64,000 nucleotides of DNA from CAZJLP01 sp964546955 (GTDB taxonomy: Bacteria; Verrucomicrobiota; Verrucomicrobiia; Opitutales; Opitutaceae). Shown here in pieces: positions 8,704 through 18,800 of the stretch (positions within the stretch are counted from its first letter, which is position 1; every line of letters begins with the position of its first letter). The notes under the pieces are model-generated. The model had not been told where the DNA came from and ran no database searches. It saw only the letters and a list, made by a program, of their open reading frames with translations. The stretch spans positions 1 through 64,000 of the forward strand of contig CAZJLP010000021.1 of the NCBI GenBank assembly GCA_964546955.1, written 5' to 3'. The position numbers and the translations under genes were made by a program.

Positions 8704-11700
8704 TTAGTTCCCAAAATAGGTATCGTGAAAATCCTCAAGCATAGGAGCTTTTATTTCCTGTCCGGATATTTTACCGACTCCCCACAAAATACCAGAGTAT
8801 ATATCTTGGACTCCGGGATCTAAAGCATTTAGTATATCTACAGTCGCACACGCAGCACCCGCTCCTTTTCCGGCAGCCTTGCTAGTATTAGGCGCAAAAG
8901 TCGTAGCCGCTGCAGCTCCCACGGCTCCTAACATTGTTTTGGTCTTACCTATGAATGCACCAGTATCAGCCAATTGCCGAATTGCTTCTCTCGTAATAGC
9001 ATCTCCTCCGGTATGAGGCATATCATTGAGCTCACTGGGAATTAACTGCATCGTGCTTCCATCCTGATGGTGATGCCAAGTGTAACCGTCTGGCATCTTG
9101 TTTCCAGCTGCTTCGTATGACTTCTTGGCCCGTTCGATGTCAAATTTACTATCCCCGGTCATTTGGAAATCTTTGATATTGTGTTTAGAGTATTTAGAAA
9201 CATCAGGAAATCCTTCGCTAGATATTGGCACATCATACGTTTTGCCAGACGCGGCGCCCTTCCATTTAAAGGTTTCGCCCAGCCTCGCGCCATCAGGTAT
9301 GCTTACTTTCCTTCCGTTCACAACAGCCCTACCATCGTCTCCATGCTTTACAATATCTGTCCTTTTGATTTTTGACCACAAGTCTTTGCTATAAGCCATC
9401 TTAGCAAGGTTGGTCGCCATTTCAGGAATTTTACGAGATTTCCATAAGTTTTTCCAGAAACTCAATCCCAGCGCATCAACAGCATTGATCGGATTGTTGC
9501 CCGCATAAACATATAGGTTGAGGTCGACATTACCGGCAGCGGGGTTTCCGCCTGCCATAGCGGGTGCGCTGGGTCCAGTCCCGGGCGCGCCGCCTTGCGA
9601 GTAATGCCCGGTCGCATTCGCTGAATAGGTCTTTTGACCGACTTCAGAGGAGCCTGGCTGCCCTGAGTTTTTCTTGCCGCTAAATTCCACGGCCTGGGTG
9701 GTATGCGGAAGAGAAGTGTTGCTGAGCTGGCGATCCTGAGCTTGTTCCCACTGGCTCGACCACGAAGTACCTTGCACGCCCCTGGCCTCGGCGAAGGGAT
9801 TGGCCACCCCAAAGCCCAACCCAGAGTAAAGAGTATGGCCGCCGCGCTCTTCCAGGGGATCGCGGTTCACGAACCGGCCGAGCGAGGCGCAGTAGTAGCG
9901 GAAGCCGTAGTAGCTCAGGCCCGTCTCCTGATCGAAATACTTGCCAGCGAAGCGAAAGGGATTCTCTCGGCCATAGCTCCCGCTCGACTGCAGTAGGTTT
10001 CCGAAAGGATCGTACTCGTAGGCAGCTACCGTGATACCGCTCGAGCTGTTAACCAGGGCGGTGAGGTTGCCATTGCCGTCGTGCACCGCGAAATATTTTC
10101 CGGCATGCAGGGTCCTCAGGTCTTCAATTGAGAGAAGCCCGCCGATGTCGCCCGCGCCGCCGAGAGTGCCGGAGAGGTCGATGCCATAAGTGAAGCGGCG
10201 TTGGAGAGCGAGAGTCGCGGCGTCGTATTCAGCGATGAGGGTCCAGCCTTGATACGCGAAGGCGGTCTTGCTGCGGCGGGTGTAATTTGTAGGCGACTCG
10301 GGTGTGCCATCGTAGCTCACCACGTCTTTCGTCACCCGGCGACCCATGTAGTCGTAAGCGAAGAAGACCGCCAGGTGGTGGCCCGTGTTGTCCACCAACA
10401 CACTGTGCATCGAGGTCAGCCGGTTCTCGCCATCGTAGGCATAGAGCCAGAGGGCGTCGCGGGTCAGGTTACCGTCGAGGTCGTAAGTGAAGGTTTCATT
10501 AACGGGACGGACCATCGACCAGACGTATTCTGCCTTCCAGGCGCCCGCGCCTCCCGTCGCGCCGAACAGATAGGACTCATAGCTCGGTACGCTCGGAGTG
10601 GGTTTGGCGACCTGTTTATAGAAATAGTTATTCTTCCAGACAGTCGTCGCGAGAGGCTGTCCGTTGATCCGCACGCTCGTGCCACCGGAAGAGTTCGCGG
10701 TGCCAGAGAGGGGCAGGTACGAGGGTGTGGCGCGGCTGGTGTAGCGGTTGAGCGCATCGGCGCTGTACGTGTAGCTCTGGCCTTCAAGTTTTTCGGCGAT
10801 ACGATTCCCGATGGGGTCGAATTCGTAGCCGAACGCGCGGCCGGAGAGGGCGGCGCCGTTGACGTCCGTGGTCGCAGCCGTGACTTCGTTGCGCTCGTCG
10901 TAGCCATAGACGGTCCGCATGATTTCCCCGGTAGCGACGTAAGGAGCGTAGATCACGCCGGTTTGCTCGACGGAGCGTCGGCGACCGAGGTCGTCGCTGG
11001 CATAGTCATAACCGGCAACGCGGCCGATCTGGGTGTCGACCGCCAGGGTGTCCAAATTGTTGCGATTGGGTTCATAGGTGCGGCTTTGTTGGTACGCACC
11101 GTTGTTCACACCGGAAATGAGACTGCTGTTTGCGAGATAACTGTAAGTAAATGTGTCGGCGCCGGAGGTGATCGAACTGAGCCGGCTGTTGGTGCCATCG
11201 AAGCCATAGGCGATGGCGTGCTCAGAGCTGCCCGTTATGCCAAGGTCCACGCCATTGAAGCGACCTGTGGTGGCATCATACTTATACGTGAGCTGGCGAG
11301 TCGTGCCGAGCGCGTGGCTCGTGGTGGTGGGGCCGAAACGGCCGAAGCGTTCGGACTCGGGTTTCAGGTCGCTCGCACGGAAGGTGAAGGTGCGATCCCC
11401 GGTGCCGTCACGCACGGTTGCGAGGCGGCCAACGCGGTCGTAGGTGTAGCTGAGGGTCGGCGTGCCGTCGCTATAGATGGCCTGCTGGAGCGCACCCGTG
11501 TTGCCCTCATAGCTATAAGTGGTGGTTACCCCACGGGACCACGTGCGCTGGCTGAGCTGGCCGCGAAGATTGTAGGTGTAGGTGACAGCGCGGTCGGCTG
11601 CATCGATCTTTTTGTGTAGAAGCCCGTTTTCGGCATGGTAGACGAACGTCGTCTTGTCTCCGGTAGCCGGCCAGCCGCTAGTGATGAGACCGGACTGCGA

Positions 11701-14700
11701 CCAGGCAGCCCCGGTGTCGCGGTAAGTAAATTGCGCGATGCGATCGCCGTAGTTGGCGTCGTACTCGTATTTGACGGGATACGGGACATCGCCCCAAACG
11801 TGGGTGAGCTGCCCGCGGGTATTATAGGCAAAATGGGCGGCGTTGTACGAAGTGGTGGCTCCCGTGGCGGGATCAATGCGCGGGGTATCATCCCGGATCA
11901 CGCGACCGGCGAGGTCGTAGGCGTAGGCGTGCTGGCGGACGCCGCGGTTATCCGTGATCGTGGAGATGCGGGTGGTGCCGGGGTAGTAAGCGACATTGTT
12001 ACCAATGTATCCATTGGTCGTGCGATCGGTGGTTTTGACCGGGCGACCGAGGCTGTCATAGGTGAAGCTAGTCTGCACCCCGGCGGCCGATGTCTGGCTG
12101 GTGACACGGCCAGCCACGGCGACGGTGATCGCCGGCTGCGTGGCGAAGGGCGCGTACACCACGGTGGTGATCGTGCCGCTAGCACGGTCGAGGTAGGACT
12201 GACTCACCGAGCGGTTACCGTGGATGTCTGCGGCAACGGCTTCAGCGATGGCATCGCCGACGACACCGGCGGGACGCGAAACGAGGTTGAAGTTAGTCAC
12301 ACGGCTCCAGGTGCGCGTGAGCACTTGTTCCGTGTTGTCCTCATAAGGGAAGGCGAGAGACTCGGAGTAATTCCACCAGGTAGCGTCGTCGCTGCTATAG
12401 GGCGCCCAGACGCTGGTGTCTTTGCGGTAACCATAGGTGAAGGCGTTGATCCGATCGGCGCTGCCGAGGGTGTCGTTGCGATCCACGTCGAGGCCGGAGC
12501 GGGTCATGATGCCGTTGCCATCGTAGGTGTAGAGGGAGGGTGCGAGGCTGTCCGCGGCGGTTTTCACGAGCTGCCCGCGGGCGTTATACTCGGAAGTCTG
12601 CACGAGAGTGCCACCGATCGCGGATGTTTCCTCGCGCACGGTGCGACCGGCCCAGTCCGTGTAGGCCTTCGACCAGCGGGGGCTCCCATTGACGCCGAGA
12701 TACTTTTGCTGCGTCTCCTGGCCATTCTCGATGCCGTAGCTATAAAATTCCGAGAGGCCGGCGGTCCCGGTTACGGATTTCGGACGACCGTCAAGATAGT
12801 TGACCTGACTCCGGGTGGCGCCGCCGGGAAATGTGACGATAGTGCGGATGAGTTTTCCGCCGGAGATCGTGTAGTCATAGCTGGTCGTCAGCCCTTGGCT
12901 GGTTTGGGTAAGGACACGGCCGGACAGGTCGTAGGCCGTGCTCGAGACGATGGCGTCGTCGCCTTCGATTGTGGTCGAAAGGATGCGGTTTTCGTCGTCG
13001 TAGGTAAAAGAGGTCGCTATCGCCGGCGCAGCCGAGGGCAGCGCAAGGCGCACAGTGCGCTGGATCCGGCCTTTGCCGTCGTAGGTAAACTTGGTGATCA
13101 GACCGTGCTCATCGCGCTCGTACTCTTTCTGACCGGTGCGAGTGCCGGTGTTGGCGAAGTTAATCGCGCTGAAGGTTTCGCTGCTGCCGTTGAGGTCGGT
13201 GTATTGCGCTTCGTAGAGAGTGCCGTTCAGCTTCTGGCGGCGGGTCAAATTGCCCGCGACGTCGTAAGTCATGTCGGCGGCATCGATCAGCGCCCAGCCG
13301 GTACCGGTGTACAGGAGTGTTTCGCTGCGGGTCGTGAAGGCGCGTTCGTTACGGATCGTCACTTCCGCGGTCGAGACGTTCGGAATCACGTAGATGCCGT
13401 CAATCGTCGTGCCTTCATAGGTGTTGAGGAAGGTACCGCCGCTGTCGGCCCGGGCCGAACCTTTGAGGACAACTGAGCGCAACCCCGTGCCGCGGAAATA
13501 GGCGACGGATTCCTTGGATCCGTCGGCGCTTTCCGCGGAATAGGGAAGACCGCGCAGCCAGTCGGCGACGTTGACGCCTTCATACACCTTGGCGACGGAA
13601 CGGAGCGTGGAGTTCACGTTGGTGTAGTTCAACGTCTCGGATACCCACACTGGCTGGCCGTTGGCGGACTCCGCGCTGTAGGCGTGTGTGGTATGGCCGA
13701 CGACCACACCGTTGGCGGTTTCGAGCACATCGGCGGGCAGGCGGACCACGCCCTCCCAATCCGCCGCGTATGTGAAATTGAAAATGCGCAGACCCTCCGC
13801 GCGGTCTTCCGCCGGGCAGTCCTTCCGCAAGGGGGCGTCGAGATACGGACTCACGGTCTTCGTCACCCGGCCGAGGCTCGAGAGCGAAGTGGAGTAATCG
13901 AAGGCCCGCCAACTGCCGTCGGTGTTCGACTGCCATTTGATGCGGCCATGGTGAGTGTCGTGCCGGGAATCGCTACGTGCCACCCTGTAGTAGCCGAATT
14001 CAGTCGACAGCCCGCCGTCGCCCTCGGTCACGGCGGTCAAATTCTGCATGCTGCTATTGTAGTGGAAAAGGAACGTGGCCACGCCCGCGTTCGTTCGCAC
14101 CATCGCGGTTCGGTTGAATTTCGGAAACGCGCCTTCGTAGAAGCGCTGAGTCTTGGCGACGGGCGACTCTGTCACCAAAATGCCATCGCGCGAAATGCCG
14201 CCGCCATACTTCCAACCACTGGGCAGATTGCCTTCGGGGAAGGGGCGCCCGCTCGGCGAGCTGACATTGATCGAAGTGAATTTAGAACCGAAGCCATCGA
14301 CACTCATCACGCGCAGCTGCGCGGAAGACGCTATATGTGCCGGCGTGGATTCATCGATCGTGCCGCTGCCGCCACAGGTATCGCAGGTCGTCGTATTTCC
14401 GCCCTCGCCGTCGCAAACAGAGCAATTCCCCGAGCCACTGCAACGGGCGCAGGCAAACACCGCGACAACGTTCTTAGTGCCGGCGCACGTTTCGCACTGG
14501 GACCCGCCGTAGGCAATACCGGTGGCGTTGCAATCCGGGCACGGAAAACAACAGAACTCAAGTTCACCATCGCCCTCGCATACCGAGCAATCGCCCGAAC
14601 CACCGCAGAAAACGCAGGGTTCAAGCATGTCCCCGCTGCCATCGCATGCCGGACAGGTATCGGCCAATTCCGACTCCGGAACAACTTTGTAGTAGTCTTT

Positions 14701-15891
14701 GATGAGTACCGCCGAGACTTTGCTATTGGTCCCTTCGGTCCGCGTGATCTGCAAATTGAGGGTGACCACCTTATTTAACGTGGGATCCTGCACGGGGGTT
14801 TCGTCCGCGGTGGTTACGGCCCAGGCCATGCGGTAGGTGACAAATGGTTCGCCGGTCAAAGCGTAGGGCCCCTTCCCCTCGGCATAGTTGATCGTGCCGC
14901 CCGCGTAGGGATTTGTTTCGCTGGCGATCCGCGCGCCTTTTTGTGAGGGCGCGTAGTATTTAACCAACAGATCGAAGCCGTCTCGCGAGACATCGACCAC
15001 CGCTTGCGGCGCGATCACTTGTCGCACGCCGCGGAGGGCGGGTTGATACATCCTTTGAGTTTGGTAAGCCGGGATTGCCTGCCCCACCACTTCCACCTCG
15101 CTGCTCAAGCTCACGGCTCGTAAATCGCCTGCCCCCAAGGGTCGGCCTTCCACGGTTGTAAAGTCCGACCCTTCGACTCGCGGCATGTACGTTTCGTCGT
15201 GGGAAAAGTCCACAAATCCCGCCGATTTTCCGTTGGGCAAAAAGCCCAGGGACAGCCGCATCTCGCCATCGCCCGAATCGATGCTCGTCACCTTACCCGG
15301 CAGCGCTCCCGCCTCGCCGACCTTCATCACAATATACTCAAACGCCGGCGAACCAAACACCGCACTCTCGACCACGGAGCCGCGGCGGAAAGTCTCGTCG
15401 CTCCCGGTCGGCCGCGAGAAAAATTCAAAACCATCAGGCACCACAAAATGCACCCGGTAGGCGGACACATTCGTTGCCTGAAAAATCGGCATCTTGTAAA
15501 CGCGATTGACCAAGATACCTCCTTTCCCCTCCAACTTCGACACCGGTGACGTGATCCACGACTGACCACTCGACGGAGTCCCGGCCACGAAGGGAACGGT
15601 GACCGTGTATTCGTTAATCTGCTCGGTTTGTGGATTCCAAACGTGCGCCTGCGACACAATGTCCAGTTTGGCCTGCGCCGCCGGATTGGTCGCTTGATAG
15701 TCGATGTAACTATACAACTCGGTTTTTACCTCTTCGTTGCGGGTCGCAACATCGCCGGGAGGCGCCACCTCACCCGCGGCGCGCTGAGGCACCAGAGCGC
15801 ACAGTAACGCCACCGCAGCAAGAGTGACTACCCTCAGAACCGAGGACGTGTGGTTGCAGAACCGCGAGAGTGAGTGGGTGAAGGAGGTCAT
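8704..15891 (-). CDS. giant exported RHS-repeat toxin with DnaJ-like Cys-rich insert and WHH nuclease tip
   Basis: 2,395 aa. A Sec-type signal (VVTLAAVALLCALVPQRAAG) begins an N-terminal beta-rich region. Residues about 410-506 hold eight CxxC motifs of DnaJ zinc-finger type, such as CPACDGSGD, CVFCGGSGD, CARCSGSG and CDTCGGSG. From about 875 to 1990 there are many YD/RHS repeats (AYDLAGRV, TYDRVGRLATV, AYDGENRLTSM). The RHS core follows (YYGFRYYCASLGRFVNRDP and NLYVYAGNNPINAVDALGL, ending near 2140) with about 105 residues inserted in it. The last 255 residues are a toxin domain with the WHH motif of HNH/Endo VII nucleases (GYTWHHHQDGSTMQLIP, then PHTGG). RHS shells are known to encapsulate such tips. 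The tip DNA is AT-richer than the shell. The start lies 8 bp after the upstream gene. Confidence 0.92.
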   Translation of the reverse strand: MTSFTHSLSRFCNHTSSVLRVVTLAAVALLCALVPQRAAGEVAPPGDVATRNEEVKTELYSYIDYQATNPAAQAKLDIVSQAHVWNPQTEQINEYTVTVPFVAGTPSSGQSWITSPVSKLEGKGGILVNRVYKMPIFQATNVSAYRVHFVVPDGFEFFSRPTGSDETFRRGSVVESAVFGSPAFEYIVMKVGEAGALPGKVTSIDSGDGEMRLSLGFLPNGKSAGFVDFSHDETYMPRVEGSDFTTVEGRPLGAGDLRAVSLSSEVEVVGQAIPAYQTQRMYQPALRGVRQVIAPQAVVDVSRDGFDLLVKYYAPSQKGARIASETNPYAGGTINYAEGKGPYALTGEPFVTYRMAWAVTTADETPVQDPTLNKVVTLNLQITRTEGTNSKVSAVLIKDYYKVVPESELADTCPACDGSGDMLEPCVFCGGSGDCSVCEGDGELEFCCFPCPDCNATGIAYGGSQCETCAGTKNVVAVFACARCSGSGNCSVCDGEGGNTTTCDTCGGSGTIDESTPAHIASSAQLRVMSVDGFGSKFTSINVSSPSGRPFPEGNLPSGWKYGGGISRDGILVTESPVAKTQRFYEGAFPKFNRTAMVRTNAGVATFLFHYNSSMQNLTAVTEGDGGLSTEFGYYRVARSDSRHDTHHGRIKWQSNTDGSWRAFDYSTSLSSLGRVTKTVSPYLDAPLRKDCPAEDRAEGLRIFNFTYAADWEGVVRLPADVLETANGVVVGHTTHAYSAESANGQPVWVSETLNYTNVNSTLRSVAKVYEGVNVADWLRGLPYSAESADGSKESVAYFRGTGLRSVVLKGSARADSGGTFLNTYEGTTIDGIYVIPNVSTAEVTIRNERAFTTRSETLLYTGTGWALIDAADMTYDVAGNLTRRQKLNGTLYEAQYTDLNGSSETFSAINFANTGTRTGQKEYERDEHGLITKFTYDGKGRIQRTVRLALPSAAPAIATSFTYDDENRILSTTIEGDDAIVSSTAYDLSGRVLTQTSQGLTTSYDYTISGGKLIRTIVTFPGGATRSQVNYLDGRPKSVTGTAGLSEFYSYGIENGQETQQKYLGVNGSPRWSKAYTDWAGRTVREETSAIGGTLVQTSEYNARGQLVKTAADSLAPSLYTYDGNGIMTRSGLDVDRNDTLGSADRINAFTYGYRKDTSVWAPYSSDDATWWNYSESLAFPYEDNTEQVLTRTWSRVTNFNLVSRPAGVVGDAIAEAVAADIHGNRSVSQSYLDRASGTITTVVYAPFATQPAITVAVAGRVTSQTSAAGVQTSFTYDSLGRPVKTTDRTTNGYIGNNVAYYPGTTRISTITDNRGVRQHAYAYDLAGRVIRDDTPRIDPATGATTSYNAAHFAYNTRGQLTHVWGDVPYPVKYEYDANYGDRIAQFTYRDTGAAWSQSGLITSGWPATGDKTTFVYHAENGLLHKKIDAADRAVTYTYNLRGQLSQRTWSRGVTTTYSYEGNTGALQQAIYSDGTPTLSYTYDRVGRLATVRDGTGDRTFTFRASDLKPESERFGRFGPTTTSHALGTTRQLTYKYDATTGRFNGVDLGITGSSEHAIAYGFDGTNSRLSSITSGADTFTYSYLANSSLISGVNNGAYQQSRTYEPNRNNLDTLAVDTQIGRVAGYDYASDDLGRRRSVEQTGVIYAPYVATGEIMRTVYGYDERNEVTAATTDVNGAALSGRAFGYEFDPIGNRIAEKLEGQSYTYSADALNRYTSRATPSYLPLSGTANSSGGTSVRINGQPLATTVWKNNYFYKQVAKPTPSVPSYESYLFGATGGAGAWKAEYVWSMVRPVNETFTYDLDGNLTRDALWLYAYDGENRLTSMHSVLVDNTGHHLAVFFAYDYMGRRVTKDVVSYDGTPESPTNYTRRSKTAFAYQGWTLIAEYDAATLALQRRFTYGIDLSGTLGGAGDIGGLLSIEDLRTLHAGKYFAVHDGNGNLTALVNSSSGITVAAYEYDPFGNLLQSSGSYGRENPFRFAGKYFDQETGLSYYGFRYYCASLGRFVNRDPLEERGGHTLYSGLGFGVANPFAEARGVQGTSWSSQWEQAQDRQLSNTSLPHTTQAVEFSGKKNSGQPGSSEVGQKTYSANATGHYSQGGAPGTGPSAPAMAGGNPAAGNVDLNLYVYAGNNPINAVDALGLSFWKNLWKSRKIPEMATNLAKMAYSKDLWSKIKRTDIVKHGDDGRAVVNGRKVSIPDGARLGETFKWKGAASGKTYDVPISSEGFPDVSKYSKHNIKDFQMTGDSKFDIERAKKSYEAAGNKMPDGYTWHHHQDGSTMQLIPSELNDMPHTGGDAITREAIRQLADTGAFIGKTKTMLGAVGAAAATTFAPNTSKAAGKGAGAACATVDILNALDPGVQDIYSGILWGVGKISGQEIKAPMLEDFHDTYFGN

Positions 15892-15899
15892 GGTCCGGT

Positions 15900-18800
15900 T
15901 CAGCGATTCGGGGTAAATACGGCCAGGGCCGGGTCGTTACTGCCGGTCGCATCGGCGGTGAGGCTGTTATTATATTCCGCCAGATTGGAGATACCGTCGT
16001 TGTTGCGATCGGCGGCGGCATCGGCGGCGCTTTGTGGGTTAAGACCATGATCGATCTCCCAAGCGTCGGTCATCCCGTCGCCATCGGTGTCGATCAACCG
16101 GGGATCGATCCCCGATGTGGCGGGAGGCAACGTGCCCGGACCCGTCGGATTTCCAGGACCGGTTGGAGTGCCGGGGCCGCTACCCGACGTGCCCACCGCA
16201 AAACTGGTCTCAATGTCAGCGTTTAAGTCGTATTCGCCTGAGAGGTCTTTGGCGCGTAGATGGACCTTATAGACTCCCGGTTTGTTGGCCGGGGGAGTCC
16301 ACGCGATCGAACCGGTTCCATTTGACCCGCTTACCCGCGCGCTGCCGATGTAGTTCCAGCCGGACAGATCCGGTCCTGTGACATAGAAGAAAAGCCAATC
16401 AAGATCGCCATCCACGTCCGTCGCATTGCCGGTGAACGTGCGTTCTCCCGCGCCCACGCCGCTCACCGTAAGCGAATTGGTCTGAGGACGGACATTGGTC
16501 ACCGTGACAACGGTGTCGCCCAACATAACCGTACCGCCATCGCCCGTGACATACACGTGCGTGACGTAAGAACCCGCTTCGTAGTTGTGATTGCTTCGAA
16601 CAACCGTGGCCTTCCACCGATCGCGTAACGCATCGTATTCACCTTCGAGCCATTCGAGCTCGTCCTGTCCACCGGCCGCTGTCCAGGTCGGAAATTGAAC
16701 ACGGGTGGCTCCCTGCACGTTGTTCGCGTATACTTCATAGGAGACACCATTCGTCGGATTTGCGCTGCTCGTAACGGACGGCGGTGGCGGAGGCGTCATC
16801 GTCACCGTGGTGCTGTCCATAAAAACGGCGCTGTCATTTCCGACTGTCACGTAAACGTGCGTAATGTAAGTCCCGTATTCGTTGTTGTGTTCGCTTCGAC
16901 GAACAACGGCCTTCCAGCGATTGTTTACCGCGTCGTATTGACCTTCAATCCAGCGGATATCGTCTTGCCCATTCGCCTCGGTCCACGTGGGGAACTCCAC
17001 ACGGCTGGCACCCTGCACGTTGTTCGCGTAAACTTCGTAAAGTGAACTGCTCGTCGGGCTACCGCTGTTGGTGACCGATGGCAGCTGAGGCGTTAGCAAA
17101 ACGGTGACGTAACCCACCAGGGTGCTCGCGCCATCCGTCCCGGTCGCATAGACGTGAGTCATATACGATCCCGCCTCCTGATTGTGCTGGCTTCGGCGAA
17201 CGACCCCCTTCCACCGATTATTCAAGGCATCGTACTCGCCCTCAATCCATTCGATATCATCCTGCCCATTATTTTCGGTCCAGGTGGGAAACACCACTCG
17301 GGTGGTCCCTTGAACGTTGTTCGCGTAAACTTCGTACGAGGAACCGCCCGTTGGACTGCCGCTCGTGGTGATCGAAAAGGGAGCGGGTTCCGTGATCGCG
17401 GTAACGGTGACGACGGTGCCGCGCGTGCGGTTCGAGCGGTTCGCGTTCCACGCGTAAGCCAGGAAGTGGTACGTTCCCGCGGCTGGCGCGGACCAGGAGA
17501 ACGTTTGGGCGGCGGAAGAGCCCGAGGCGGACACCAAGCCGCGGTTGACGGGGGAATTACCCGCAGCATCGGTCTGCTCCAAACCAATCTCGGCTAGCCC
17601 AGAGGCGCACGTGCCGCCCACCGTGAAACTGATCGCCTGCCCAAACGGCACTGAAGTCGCGGAGGGGGTCAGTGTAACCTGAGGAACAGAAGACGCGGGA
17701 GTCCCCACCGTCACCGTGACAACGCCGGTGCGTTTGAGCTGCGTGCGACTCGCGTTCCACGCGTAGCCGACAAAATAGTAGACGCCATTTGCAGGCGCGG
17801 ACCAAAAGAAAGTATGGCTGGCCATGCCGCCACTCGCCGCGACTCCACCGAGATTGGCTGTGGGATTGCCCGCAGCATCACACCGCTCCAAACCGAGCTC
17901 ATTCAGCCCGCCCGCATGACTGCCGGTCACGGTAAAGCTGAGCTGCTGCCCAACTGTCGCTGAGTTAGCCGAAGGCGAAAGCGTGACCTGGAGAGTTGAC
18001 GCCGGCGGTTGGGGCACCGTGACCGTGACGACTGTCGTACGCGTGAGTTGCGAGCGATCGGCGTTCCACGCGTATCCTACGAAATAGTACGTTCCGGCCG
18101 ACGTTGCAGACCACGAAAAGACACGATTGTCAGAAACGCCTCCCGCCGGGGACCCACCGAGATTCTGGGTGGGGGTGCCCGCTGCGGTACTTTGCTCAAA
18201 TCCGATCTCGCTCAATCCACTGCCACAATTGGCCGCCACCGTGAACCCAATGACCTGCCCAACCTGCGGGGAGGTGACCGTCGGGGTCAGCGTGACCGTC
18301 GGGGGCTCCGATACCGGCGCCGTGACCGTGACGGCAATCACGCCGCTGCGCGTGAGCTCTAAGCGGGTGGCGTTCCACGCGTAACTGACAAAATAATACG
18401 TACCCGCAACGGTCGGTGACCATGGGAAGACATAACTGGCCGCGCTTCCCGAAGCGCCAACTCCACCGAGATTCACGGTGGCTTGTCCCGAGGAATTACA
18501 CCCTTCCAAGCCGATCTCGCTGAGGCCACCTGGGCAATTGCCGGCCACGGTGAAATTGACCGTTTGTCCGACCAACACCGAGGTGGCGGAAGGGGTTAAA
18601 GTGACCGTCGGCGTTTGCGACACCGGCGCATTGACCGTGACGGTTGCGGCGGCGCTTGTGACTGCACCCGCGGAGTTGGAGACCACCACTTCATAGCTCC
18701 CGGTATTGGCCGTCTGCACATTATTCAGAGTCAGCGTGGCGCTCGTCGCCCCAGGTATCACTCCGTTATTGAAGCGCCATTGATAGGTAGGCGTGGGCGT

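Noticed and set aside
10201..13476. Two long open frames (472 and 613 codons) on the plus strand inside the RHS gene
   Set aside because: They are antisense shadows of a GC-rich repeat gene. Their translations are low-complexity Val/Gly/Ala/Arg and the RHS frame on the other strand has clear YD repeats.
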